A stretch of 64,000 bases of DNA from Hevea brasiliensis (taxonomy: Eukaryota > Streptophyta > Magnoliopsida > Malpighiales > Euphorbiaceae): NCBI RefSeq assembly GCF_030052815.1, contig NC_079504.1, positions 43,456,282 to 43,520,281 of the forward strand. Direction: 5' to 3'. The translations under genes were made by a program, and so were the position numbers. Each line of letters starts with the position of its first letter. Position 1 is the first letter of the stretch. The notes beneath the pieces are model-generated. The model did not search any database and was not told where the DNA came from. It worked only from the letters and a program-made list of their open reading frames with translations. Positions 54,963 through 64,000 of this stretch are shown in pieces.

Positions 54963-56800
54963 ATGGAAGACCAGGAATAAGTCCAGAACCTACAAGGACA
55001 AGTGTCCGAATTGAAAGACCAGGTCTCAGAGCTCATGAGACTAATGAGAGAGATGTCACATAATAAGCCCTGCTTTGAGCCTAACTTAACACTACCTCCC
55101 CACCTCCTATAATGGTTGATTCTCATCATGCTTCAACCTCTTTCACCTTTCACCACCTATCTCGATTCGACAATCACCGTCAATCCGGCTCCCCTGAAAT
55201 AATGATCCACCTTTCTCCCATTACCCGACTGCCCTAAATGCAGAGCCATACCCTTCAATCCTGATCCCTCCGGTTCATTCCGCCCCTCATTTCCCAACTG
55301 GGGGAGTATTTCATGCAGTAGGAGGGGAAAATAAGACTAGAGAAAATGAGAAGCTGTCCGCTCTAGAAGAGAGATTAAGAGCAATAGAGGGACTGAACAT
55401 GTATGGTTCAAATGATGTGGCGTCACTGAGATTGGTGCCTGATGTGGTGGTGCCGCCTAAGTTCAAGGTCCTGGACTTCGATAAATACACCGGGAATTCA
55501 GACCCTTGCATTCACTTGGCCATTTATATTGCTAAAATGTCTGCCCTGATAGAAGACGATAGACTCTTGGTTCACTTCTTTCACGAGAGTCTCTCCGGGG
55601 CAGCCTTGAGGTGGTGTATTTAGTTAGACAGGAGCAAATTACGCTCCTGGAAAGATTTGACTGACGCTTTCTTGAAATAATACAAGTTCAACTGCGACGT
55701 TGCCCCCGTAAGGAGAGACCTCCAAAACCTGGTGCAGAGAGACAGGGAAAGTTTCAAAGAATATGCCCAGAGATAGACAGAGAAAGTCGCAGAAAAGTAT
55801 ATCCTCCGGTGACTGATAATGAGCTTTGCTCCCTGTTCATCGAGACATTGAAGGCTCCATACTTCAATCTGATGATTGGAAACACTTCTAATAGCTTCTC
55901 GGACATCAACCAAGCTGGTGAGAGGATAGAAGCCAACTTAAGGATGGGATGACTGTAGGAGTTGACTGAGAATCCTATAAAGAAAACTGCCAGTTTTGGC
56001 AAGAAGAAAGAGGGTGATGCATTCCATCACCCGATAGAACACCCAATCTTCATTACCTCCAAATAACTAACGGCTATATCCTCCCCCTCATGGCCAAACC
56101 ATTTCAAACCTTCCACCCCCTGTCCAAATTATCCTCACCCACCCCCACAGGATCCACCCACCAAAACTTACCAGCCCAGACCACCTACTCAACCTATTCA
56201 ACCCAGACCACCTCAAAATAACCCGAGATCACAAAGAAATCCTGATCCACCTCTTCCCCGCCACTTAGCGAAATATACCGATACCTCATCCAGATAAATC
56301 AAATAGTGCCGATTTTCCTTGACCCAATTCACCGCCATACCCTGTGTGGTATGATGCCAATGCCTTGTGAGTATCATGGAGGGGCATAGGGGCACTCTAC
56401 TGATAATTGTGGGGCACTCAGAGGGAGAGTACATGCCCTAATCAGAAACGGATGGTTAAAAATCGAAGGGAATGGCTCCCTTCCCAATGTCACCTCAAAC
56501 CCGTTGCCCAATCACGATACAGCAATGGCGTGAATATGATAGATTCGCAGGAGAAGGGTCAACTTTGGAGATAGATCAACTGATTCTTCACTTTGAGGAA
56601 ATATTTACAATGGTAGTGAGGGAAGGTTACCTCTACCCTCAAACACTAGAGCCTGCAAATAATGCGGGATGCCCCTATCATAGAGGAGCAGCTGACCACG
56701 AGCTGCAAAATTATGAGGTGTTCAAACAAGAGATCCAGAACCTACTATCCCTCAAAGTCTTAAGATGCCAAGCAAGGTCGAAAATGGAGGGCTGAGTAAA
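54963..56800 (+). pseudogene. E7 gag, copy 1
   Basis: ATG at 54963 (MEDQE, then TAA) with a short coiled coil (LQGQVSELKDQVSELMRLMR) and a proline-rich stretch. The gag core follows at 55399-55620: VVVPPKFKVLDFDKYTGNSD, HLAIYIAKMSALIEDDRLLV and HFFHESLSGAALRWCI, then a TAG, SWKDLTDAFLK, TAA and YKFNCDVAPVRRDLQ. Near 56360-56450 CEYHGGA-stop-GHSTDNC and LRGRVHALIRNGWLKI form the knuckle-like C-terminus typical of Tat gag. A second partial motif, CPYHRGAADHELQNYEVFKQ, lies in 56472-56795. Many small indels against copy 2. Confidence 0.8.
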
Positions 56801-57966
56801 TGCACCCCGATTCGCCAAAATGCCTCTAATCACAAAATGACCTTCTCTCCCAACATCATCACCACTAGTAACAATTATCCGTCCCGCCCCGGCTCCATTA
56901 CAAACACTCGTGGCTGCACTGAACTATGATTTCCAAGTCTTCACCTAAGGAGCATCAAGCAGTACACCGGCTCCTAGCCTTGCCTCACCTTCAATACCTC
57001 CTAAATCGTGCTTCGCTCCCCATGAGCATTTCAAGATGACTTATGCTGGACCTTCTGGTAATGCTACTCCCCAATTAAACCCCCAACCCGTCGCTACCAC
57101 AAAATCCTCCCCACTTGAGCAAGAGGTTGAATTTATAACCCGAAGTGGGAGATGTTACGGGGGTGAAGAGAAAGAAAAGAAGAGAGGGAAAGTAAAAATG
57201 GGAGAGCCCCAAGAGAATATAGAAGAGGAGGTTGAGAAAATGGAGAGAGGAGAACCTGCCGGATCAAACGAAGAGGAGGAGCTGTTGCTTCAAATAATGA
57301 AGCAAAGTGAATACGACGTTGTTGAATAGTTAAGAAAGACACCTGCTCGAATTTCACTATTATCCTTGATTTTGAGCTTAGAGGTACATCGCCAAGCCTT
57401 GCAGAAGATCCTAGGAAAGGCCTTCGTAAACCCCGACATCACACCGGGGCAATTTGAGAAAATAGTGGGACAAATTCAGGCATCTAGCTTTGTCACTTTT
57501 TTAGAAGAAGAGATAGACCCGGCAGGCCTAAAGCACACTAAGGCTCTGCATGTGACAGTAAAGTGTAAAGGTTGCATAGTTGCCAAGGTCCTCATTGACA
57601 ATGGATCCGCACTCAACGTCTTGCCTAATGCCACTTTGGCTAGGCTACCGGTTGACCGGTCAAACATACGTCAAAGTGCTATGGTGGTAAGAGCTTTTGA
57701 TGGCACAAGGAGGGAGGTATTGGGACACATTGACCTAGCCACTCCAAATCGGCGCATGCACCTTCAACGTCACGTTCCAAGTGATGAACATTGAACCTGC
57801 ATACACTATGTTGCTGGGGAGGCCTTGGATCTATTCAGCAAATGTCGTTCCTTTAACTTTACACCAGAAGATTAAGTACATTATGGACGGCAAAATCATC
57901 ACGGTGAAAGGGGAGGAAGCCATGCTGGTCACCAAGCCGCAATCACTTCCTTATGTAGAAGCAAAT
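56801..57966 (+). pseudogene. E7 protease, copy 1, cut by assembly gap
   Basis: Gag-protease linker with an acidic stretch (KREEEE-like, 57150-57330), VEFITRSGRCYG near 57126, and from 57366 LEVHRQALQKILGKAFVNPD. The retropepsin site AKVLIDNGSALNVLPNATLA is near 57580-57640 (catalytic Asp in DNGS at about 57596), followed by VVRAFDGTRREVLGHIDL and, one frame over, FQVMNIEPAYTMLLGRPWIY and LHQKIKYIMDGKIITVKGEE. Reading continues to the last base before the N run. TAG near 57327 and a frameshift near 57760. Confidence 0.82.
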
Positions 57967-57979
57967 NNNNNNNNNNNNN
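57967..57979. other. Assembly gap of 13 N
   Basis: Thirteen N. The sequence to the right restarts at the equivalent of 51479, so this is not an ordinary gap in a unique sequence. Confidence 0.99.
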
Positions 57980-58256
57980 TTAACATCTTCATCCTAACCC
58001 CCCTAGCTATCGATTTTAATAAAGAGTGTAAGGTTAAATCTGCTTACCCTTATTGAGGGACGATGTCGGGTGCCTAACACCTTCCCCACCCGTTTACGGA
58101 CCCTGGACCTAGAATATCTGTTTTTGAAGTGGTTTCGTTTTAATTTATTTTCACAAATAGTTTTCTTTAATTTTCCTCAAAATTAAAGTGGCGACTCCTC
58201 ACTCTTTCCCACTTCGGTGAGTGTTCGTCCAGGTGGCCGCAAAATACCTTGCGACA
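57980..58256 (+). repeat. E7 LTR 3' end, copy 2
   Basis: TTAACATCTTCATCC...CCTTGCGACA, matching 51479-51755. The preceding part of the LTR is absent because the contig begins here. Confidence 0.9.
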
Positions 58257-58258
58257 GC

Positions 58259-58277
58259 TTGGCGACTTCGCTGGGGA
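58259..58277 (+). other. E7 primer-binding site, copy 2
   Basis: TTGGCGACTTCGCTGGGGA, two bases after the LTR end; differs from copy 1 by two C/T-type changes. Confidence 0.75.
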
Positions 58278-59123
58278 ATAACCTTTCCACCTTAACCCCG
58301 GTTCAGAGGTCCAAAGGCAGATTTAATTTTATGCTCAAACCATAGTTACGTGGGCTTAATTTACAAAATTTCATATGTTAATTATTATTATTTTTGCTAA
58401 CAGTTTTGCTTATCTTGATTGTCTTATCTCCTACAGCACTCTTCATATAAAAAAAAAGAAAAAAAAAAAACTCCCCCGTATTGGGAAGAGGTAAAGGTGT
58501 CCCTTCACACACTGAACACTCACACAAAGTCCTCACACACTTCAGCCCTATACCTGGGTTTTCTCATCCTCTAGGAAAATAGGAGGGAATCATGTAGCGG
58601 CACCTGTGGGTTTTACCCCGTTAGTATTCGTGAAGGCTTCTGCTCAGATTGAAACTCGTTCTATTTACTGTGATACTCGTGGAACTCTCCCGTTAGTATC
58701 ATGGTGGTAGAATGGGGCTCTACTGTTTACAGTGGGGGCAATTTAGGAACCTGTGGCTTTTAAAAATTTAGACCTTGAGCTAAACTATCACAATAGCTAG
58801 AAGACGTAGCAAACTACCTTATAAGATAGAACCATCCAATTAGGTAGCACCTATCCAGTATCAGGACTCTCCTTATTTTAGGACAAAAGGGATATGCTTG
58901 CTCTCACCCTATTTTGTTTATGTTTTCTTATGTTTTTATTTTTAAGGGTAATCTTGGATCATACTGTTAGGAGGACCTACACACTTTCCTACTTTGATAA
59001 ATGTGTAGGTGTTACCCTGCCAATAGTATAATTCAAAATTACCTAAATTAGTCCTGCTAACAAATTTTCCCTATAGGCATCACCGAATTAAGGTCTGTAA
59101 AAGAATAAGCATCATTTTTTAAC
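58278..59123 (+). other. E7 leader between PBS and ORF1, copy 2
   Basis: Matches 51777-52620 with scattered differences. No protein supported. The acceptor-like TTTTCCCTATAG replaces TTTTCCCTGCAG. Confidence 0.65.
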
Positions 59124-61040
59124 ATGGCATCCTCGAGTCAGTCGGCAGAAGAAATTCCTAGACCGGAATAGCATGCTAAACCGTGGTCTGAATCGCCTCA
59201 GGGTTCAATACCTCCACGAAGTGATGTCATCAGGGCAGATGCCAACTTGTTACCCTCGTTAGATTTGAGCAGAGTCGAAGTCAAAAGCACCTGCCTCAAA
59301 GGTTTATCCAGTAGTTGGAGTTTGCTTCCTAACCACGTTAAGGCACAATTTGGGAAAAAATATAGAAGGATTGCGACCTTGATATGAGTCAAAGTTCAAG
59401 TCCCGGTATTAAAGGCCATGCTGTCAGTTTGAAATCCCAAGTATGGGGTATTCTCCTTTAATGATATCGACACTACCCCCACTATGGAAGAATATCAGGC
59501 ATTGCTAGAAATTCCTTATGCGGTGCAGAATCAGATCTACCTACACCTTGAACATAGGCAGACCTGGAAATGGTTTGCACACATGTTGGGGATTCCCCCA
59601 GAAGAAGCAAAGGCACGGGAAACTATCAAAGGAAACACGCATGGATGGCATTGGACTTACCTCAGGAATGGGTTAGATCAATACATCCATAATGAACAAT
59701 GGAAGCAAGCTTCATTGGCACTTGCTTTGGGGATCTATGGCTTGATATTGTTCCCTGGGCCTCCGAGAATTATAACCTGCAGCGTTGTAGAGATATTCTG
59801 GGCAGTAGAAAAGCAGAAGGTCAATCCAATACCGGTAATTCTTGCAGAGACTTTATTAACCCTTACTTATTGTCGACAACAATGCAAAGAGTCCATCAAG
59901 TGTTGTTCTCAATTGTTGCACCTCTGGATCATTAGTCAAATGTGCCCTGTAGAGACAAAGGGGTTAACTTGGTATCTTGACCAACCTCTTATCGAAAAGA
60001 TGACCAGATTAGTAATCAGCCCAAAGGATGAGCTACAGTGGCGAGAACAAATTCTGAGTTTCAATAGCCATGACTACTATTGGAAGAAATTGTGGACGTC
60101 GGGTCAACCTATTTTGTTCAGCACAGGGAGTAATTGTTCAGTGTCTCTGATTGGAGTGACCGGACAGACAAATTACATCCTAGCATTAGTAATGAGACAG
60201 TTCGGTTCAACTCAGTCCATAATCAGTATTGAAGAATACCACCGAGGTCATTTCTATCATGAGCTCGATAATGAAGAAGAGTTGAAAATGGCTCGCAAGT
60301 CTTGGGAAAACATCACTATGATGGAAAGGTCGCCTAAAGGTCCGAGTGTCACGCTCGATTATCTTAAATGGAGGGCTGGCAGGGATCAAGGAAACTTGAC
60401 TGCAGATCCAACCAAATTCGAAGGCAGCGACCCCTGTCAAAACATCCTTTCAGAAGAAGCTAGCGCTCGTTTGGCCGACTCTCTACAAAAAGCGAATACC
60501 GAAAACTCGAAATTACAAGAACAAATAAAACAGTTAGAGGACCAATAGCAGATCCTCAAAAGAAAAGTAAGAAGGCTCAGGGAAGACGCAAGGACCGAAA
60601 AGATAGGGTTTGAAGAGCAAGAAACACGATGGGAAAGGGAAAAGAGCTCTCTCCAAGCTACAATAAAAGAAGCAGAAGTACAGAATGGCAAGCTCCAAGA
60701 GAAAATGAAATACCAGGAGATACTCATAGAAGAGTATAAACAAGAAAGCAAAAAGAAGAAGCTTGAACTGAAGGAGCAAGCACAGCTTATCAATGATATC
60801 CTGAGAGAATGTGCTAAAGAAAGGAAGGAAAAAGAAAGACAAGCCACTCTCTATCAAGAGCTAAAAGAAAATGTTGACCAGCTGGAGAGAATGATAGCAC
60901 AGGGGAAACAAGAACTATTACCTGAATCCGAGTATGCCCTGAGGATATTCAACCCCGCCAGACAAGAAGAAAGGCTTTATGAATATCTCAGGAAATGTCA
61001 TTACATTATAAAGAACCTCCCTGAGCCTAGACCAATGTAA
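59124..61040 (+). pseudogene. E7 ORF1, copy 2
   Basis: ATG at 59124. Same protein as copy 1 with its own set of stops: TAG near 59167 and TGA near 59385 and 59432, then a block open from 59484 to a TAG at 60546 where copy 1 has CAG. Beyond it the coiled coil runs without the TAA that interrupts copy 1 (KERQATLYQELKENVDQLER) and ends YIIKNLPEPRPM at 61040. Substitutions change residues such as R/Q, R/W and Y/H within the globular domain. Confidence 0.76.
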
Positions 61041-61466
61041 AGAATGCCATGTACGAATTATTCAATTAATGGAACAACTTTTGGGCCATTGTTTAGCAAA
61101 ATTGTGAATGAATAGTATGACTCCCGTAGGAACCCCCTCGTTAGGGTTATGCAAATCATGGATGCGCCATATGGACAGGTATCATGGATGCGCATTCAAT
61201 CCAGTTATTCACCGTCGGACTATCGAACGATGCCATGATAAAATTGATGCAATTATTCTTCTGCAGATTTCATTCTTGGCTCTCAGATACCACCATATCC
61301 TTTGTCCAAACCAGGACCCTTTTAATTTTAACAAAATTCAAAATTCACTAAAAGTTTTTTTTATTTCCTACAGAAAATCAACATTGCTTCAAACAAAGCA
61401 AGCCTGACCAGACACACAGTTCAACCCAGACGAGTGTACTTAATAAGGTCACGAACAAGAAGGCTA
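61041..61466 (+). other. E7 linker between ORF1 and gag, copy 2
   Basis: Identical or nearly so to 54537-54962. It includes the acceptor-like TTTTTTTTATTTCCTACAG (about 61355-61373); from the base after it the frame AAA-ATC-AAC... stays open straight into the gag ATG at 61467. Confidence 0.65.
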
Positions 61467-63340
61467 ATGGAAGACCAGGAACAAGTCCAGAACCTACAAG
61501 GACAAGTGTCCGAATTGAAAGACCAGGTCTCAGAGCTCATGAGACTAATGAGAGAGATGTCCTATAATAAGCCTGTTTCAGAGCCTAACTTAACACTACC
61601 TCCCCCACCTCCTATAATGGTTGATTCTCATCATGCTTCAACCTCTTTCACCTTTCAGCCACCTATCTCGGATTCGACAATCACCGTCAATCCGGCTCCC
61701 CTGAAATAATGATCCACCTTTCTCCCATTACCCGACTGCCCTAAATGCAGAGCCATACCCTTCAATCCTGATCCCTCCGGTTCATTCCGCCCCTCATTTC
61801 CCAACTGGGGGAGTATTTCATGCAGTAGGAGGGGAAAATAAGACTAGAGAAAATGAGAAGCTGTCCGCTCTAGAAGAGAGATTAAGAGCAATAGAGGGAC
61901 TGAACATGTATGGTTCAAATGATGTGGCGTCACTGAGATTGGTGCCTGATGTGGTGGTGCCGCCTAAGTTCAAGGTCCTGGACTTCGATAAATACACCGG
62001 GAATTCAGACCCTTGCATTCACTTGGCCATTTATATTGCTAAAATGTCTGCCCTGATAGAAGACGATAGACTCTTGGTTCACTTCTTTCACGAGAGTCTC
62101 TCCGGGGCAGCCTTGAGGTGGTGTATTTAGTTAGACAGGAGCAAATTACGCTCCTGGAAAGATTTGACTGACGCTTTCTTGAAATAATACAAGTTCAACT
62201 GCGACGTTGCCCCCGTAAGGAGAGACCTCCAAAACACAGTGCAGAGACAGGAAAGTTTCAAAGAATATGCCCAGAGATAGACAGAGAAAGTCGCAGAAAA
62301 GTATATCCTCCGGTGACTGATAATGAGCTTTGCTCCCTGTTCATCGAGACATTGAAGGCTCCATACTTCAATCTGATGATTGGAAACACTTCTAATAGCT
62401 TCTCGGACATCAACCAAGCTGGTGAGAGGATAGAAGCCAACTTAAGGATGGGATGACTGTAGGAGTTGACTGAGAATCCTATAAAGAAAACTGCCAGTTT
62501 TGGCAAGAAGAAAGAGGGTGATGCATTCCATCACCCGATAGAACACCCAATCTTCATTACCTCCAAATAACTACCGGCTATATCCTCCCCCTCATGGCCA
62601 AACCATTGCAAACATTCCACCCCCTTTCCAAATTATCCTCACCCACGCCCACAGTATCCACCCCCGAAAACTTACCAGCCCAGACCACCTCCTCAACCTA
62701 TTCAACCCAGACCACCTCAAAATAACCCGAGATCACAAAGAAATCCTGATCCACCTCTTCCCCTGCCACTTAGCGAAATATACCGATACCTCATCTGTAT
62801 AAATCAAATAGTGCCGATTTTCCTTGACCCAATTCAGCCGCCATACCCCAGGTGGTATGATGCCAGTGCCCGGTGTGAGTATCATGGAGGGGCATAGGGG
62901 CACTCTACTGATAATTGTGGGGCACTCAGAGGGAGAGTACATGCCCTAATCAGAAACGGATGGTTAAAAATCGAAGGGAATGGCTCCCTTCCCAATGTCA
63001 CCTCAAACCCGTTGCCCAATCACGATACAGGCAATGGCGTGAATATGATAGATTCAGAAGGAGAAGGGTCAACTTTGGAGATAGATCAACTGATTCTTCA
63101 CTTTGAGGAAATATTTACAATGGTAGTGAGGGAAGGTTACCTCTACCCTCAAACACTAGAGCCTGCAAATAATGCGGGATGCCCCTATCATAGAGGAGCA
63201 GCTGACCACGAGCTGCAAAATTATGAGGTGTTCAAACAAGAGATCCAGAACCTACTATCCCTCAAAGTCTTAAGATGCCAAGCAAGGTCGAAAATGGAGG
63301 GCGGAGTAAATGCAGCCCGATTCGGCCAAAATGCCTCTAA
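61467..63340 (+). pseudogene. E7 gag, copy 2
   Basis: ATG at 61467 opens an intact N-terminal block to 61709 (MEDQEQVQNLQGQVSELKDQ, then SEPNLTLPPPPPIMVDSHHA) that copy 1 has lost through a TAA and indels. The core at 61906-62130 is identical to copy 1 and ends in the same TAG; TAA near 62185 and TAG near 62278 are also shared. The knuckle-like end near 62870-62950 reads CEYHGGA-stop-GHSTDNC. Confidence 0.82.
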
Positions 63341-64000
63341 TCACAAAATGACCTTCTCTGTCCCAACATCATCACCACTAGTAACAATTATCCGTCCCCC
63401 GTCCCAGCTCCCAGTTACAAACACTCGTGCTGTACCCTGGAACTATGATTTCCAAGTCTTCACCCAAGGAGCATCGAGCAGTACACCGGCTCCTAGCCTT
63501 GCCTCACCTTCAGTACCTCCTAAACCGTGCTTCGCTCCTCACGAGCACTTCAAGATGACTTACGCTGGACCTTCTGGTAATGCTACTCCCCAATCAAACC
63601 CCCAGCCCGTCGCTACCACAAAATCCTCCCCACTTGAGCAAGAGGTTGAATTTATAACCCGAAGTGGGAGATGTTACGGGGGTGAAGAGAAAGAAAAGAA
63701 GAGAGGGAAAGTAAAAATGGGAGAGCCCCAAGAGAATACAGAAGAGGAGGTTGAGAAAGTGGAGAGAGGAGAACCTGCCGGATCAAACGAAGAGGAGGAG
63801 CTGTTGCTTCAAATAATGAAGCAAAGTGAGTACGACGTTGTTGAACAGTTAAGAAAGACACCTGCTCGAATTTCACTATTATCCTTGATTTTGAGCTCAG
63901 AGGTACATCGCCAAGCCTTGCAGAAGATCCTGGGAAAGGCCTTCGTTAACCCCGACATCACACCGGGGCAATTCGAGAAAATAGTGGGGCAAATTCAGGC
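63341..64000 (+). pseudogene. E7 gag-protease linker and protease start, copy 2
   Basis: FKMTYAGPSGNATPQSNPQP, VEFITRSGRCYGGEEKEKKR and an acidic stretch, then LRKTPARISLLSLILSSEVH, without the TAG that copy 1 has near 57327, so this frame is open to the end of the window. The protease active site lies beyond base 64000. Confidence 0.78.

Larger units (their letters stand above)
45668..57966 (+). mobile_element. E7: Ogre/Tat-like giant gypsy element, 5' part, contig copy 1
   Basis: A putative 6.1 kb 5' LTR (45668-51755), PBS (51758), leader, ORF1 with coiled coil (52621-54536), gag (from 54963) and protease (to 57966), then an assembly gap. An ORF upstream of gag, very long LTRs, and protease with DNGSALNVLP and LLGRPWI are features known from Ogre/Tat elements. 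RT, RNase H, integrase and the 3' LTR are not in the window. GAGAG (45663-45667) is the presumed left duplication; its partner cannot be checked. Confidence 0.8.
57980..64000 (+). mobile_element. E7 contig copy 2: near-duplicate of 51479-57500
   Basis: Colinear with copy 1 from the last 277 bp of the LTR through PBS, ORF1 and gag into protease; the window ends inside the protease region (equivalent to about 57480). Differences: scattered substitutions in the LTR end and ORF1, and in gag mainly 1-3 base indels, with copy 2 usually keeping the better reading. Confidence 0.93.

Noticed and set aside
57980..64000. A true tandem E7 array made by LTR recombination
   Set aside because: A tandem array would show pol between the copies; here the second copy restarts within the LTR right after 13 N, with protease cut off, which fits contig overlap better.
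1..64000. Possible host genes, endogenous pararetrovirus or DNA transposon
   Set aside because: All longer frames are explained by gypsy or copia proteins or their shadows; no movement protein, transposase catalytic domain, or intact non-element gene was recognised.

Overview
The window is a purely transposable-element region of a plant nuclear genome, very probably a eudicot with many large LTR retrotransposons. I see no host gene, tRNA, rRNA, CRISPR array or bacterial feature. Codon frames, primer-binding sites and protein motifs point to plant Ty3/gypsy elements (Tekay-, Athila- and Ogre/Tat-like) and one Ty1/copia element (Angela-like). The species cannot be read from the sequence; a Euphorbiaceae genome such as rubber tree is only a guess.

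Left part (1-30815): three elements nested like Russian dolls. E1 is a Tekay-like gypsy on +, its 5' LTR cut by the window edge (1-1680) and its 3' LTR at 27639-30815. Its gag is split by E2, an opposite-strand element of the same family (1930-23032; LTRs 1930-5060 and 19896-23032; TSD CAGCC at 1925 and 23033). E2's gag is in turn split by E3, a copia element on + (9110-19093; LTRs 9110-11213 and 16999-19093; TSD CTCCA at 9105 and 19094). All three polyproteins are broken by stops and frameshifts. E1 and E2 share a 74-75 bp intron-like GT...AG insert at the same place in integrase.

Middle (30816-45667): an older gypsy polyprotein fragment E6 on the minus strand (32059-35376) is bounded on the left by a solo Athila-type LTR, E4 (30816-32058), and on the right by a long Athila-like element, E5 (LTR 35377-37019, tRNA-Asp-type PBS, gag, protease, RT, RNase H, integrase, then a downstream ATHILA-ORF gene at 43458-44760). 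Palindromic ACACGG...CCGTGT motifs cluster in the E5 LTR and again between pol and the third ORF.

Right part (45668-64000): an Ogre/Tat-like giant element, E7. It has a putative 6.1 kb LTR that carries an antisense gypsy-type ORF with its own TATA box, then PBS, ORF1 (coiled-coil protein), gag and protease. A run of 13 N (57967-57979) follows, after which the last 277 bp of the LTR, PBS, ORF1, gag and protease start all over again in near-identical form (57980-64000). This looks like an unmerged contig overlap rather than a real tandem copy.

Inferred insertion order: E6 first, then E4 and E5, then E1 into the edge of E4, E2 into E1, E3 into E2, and E7 into the 3' end of E5. No element here looks capable of autonomous movement, although E3 keeps the longest open frames.
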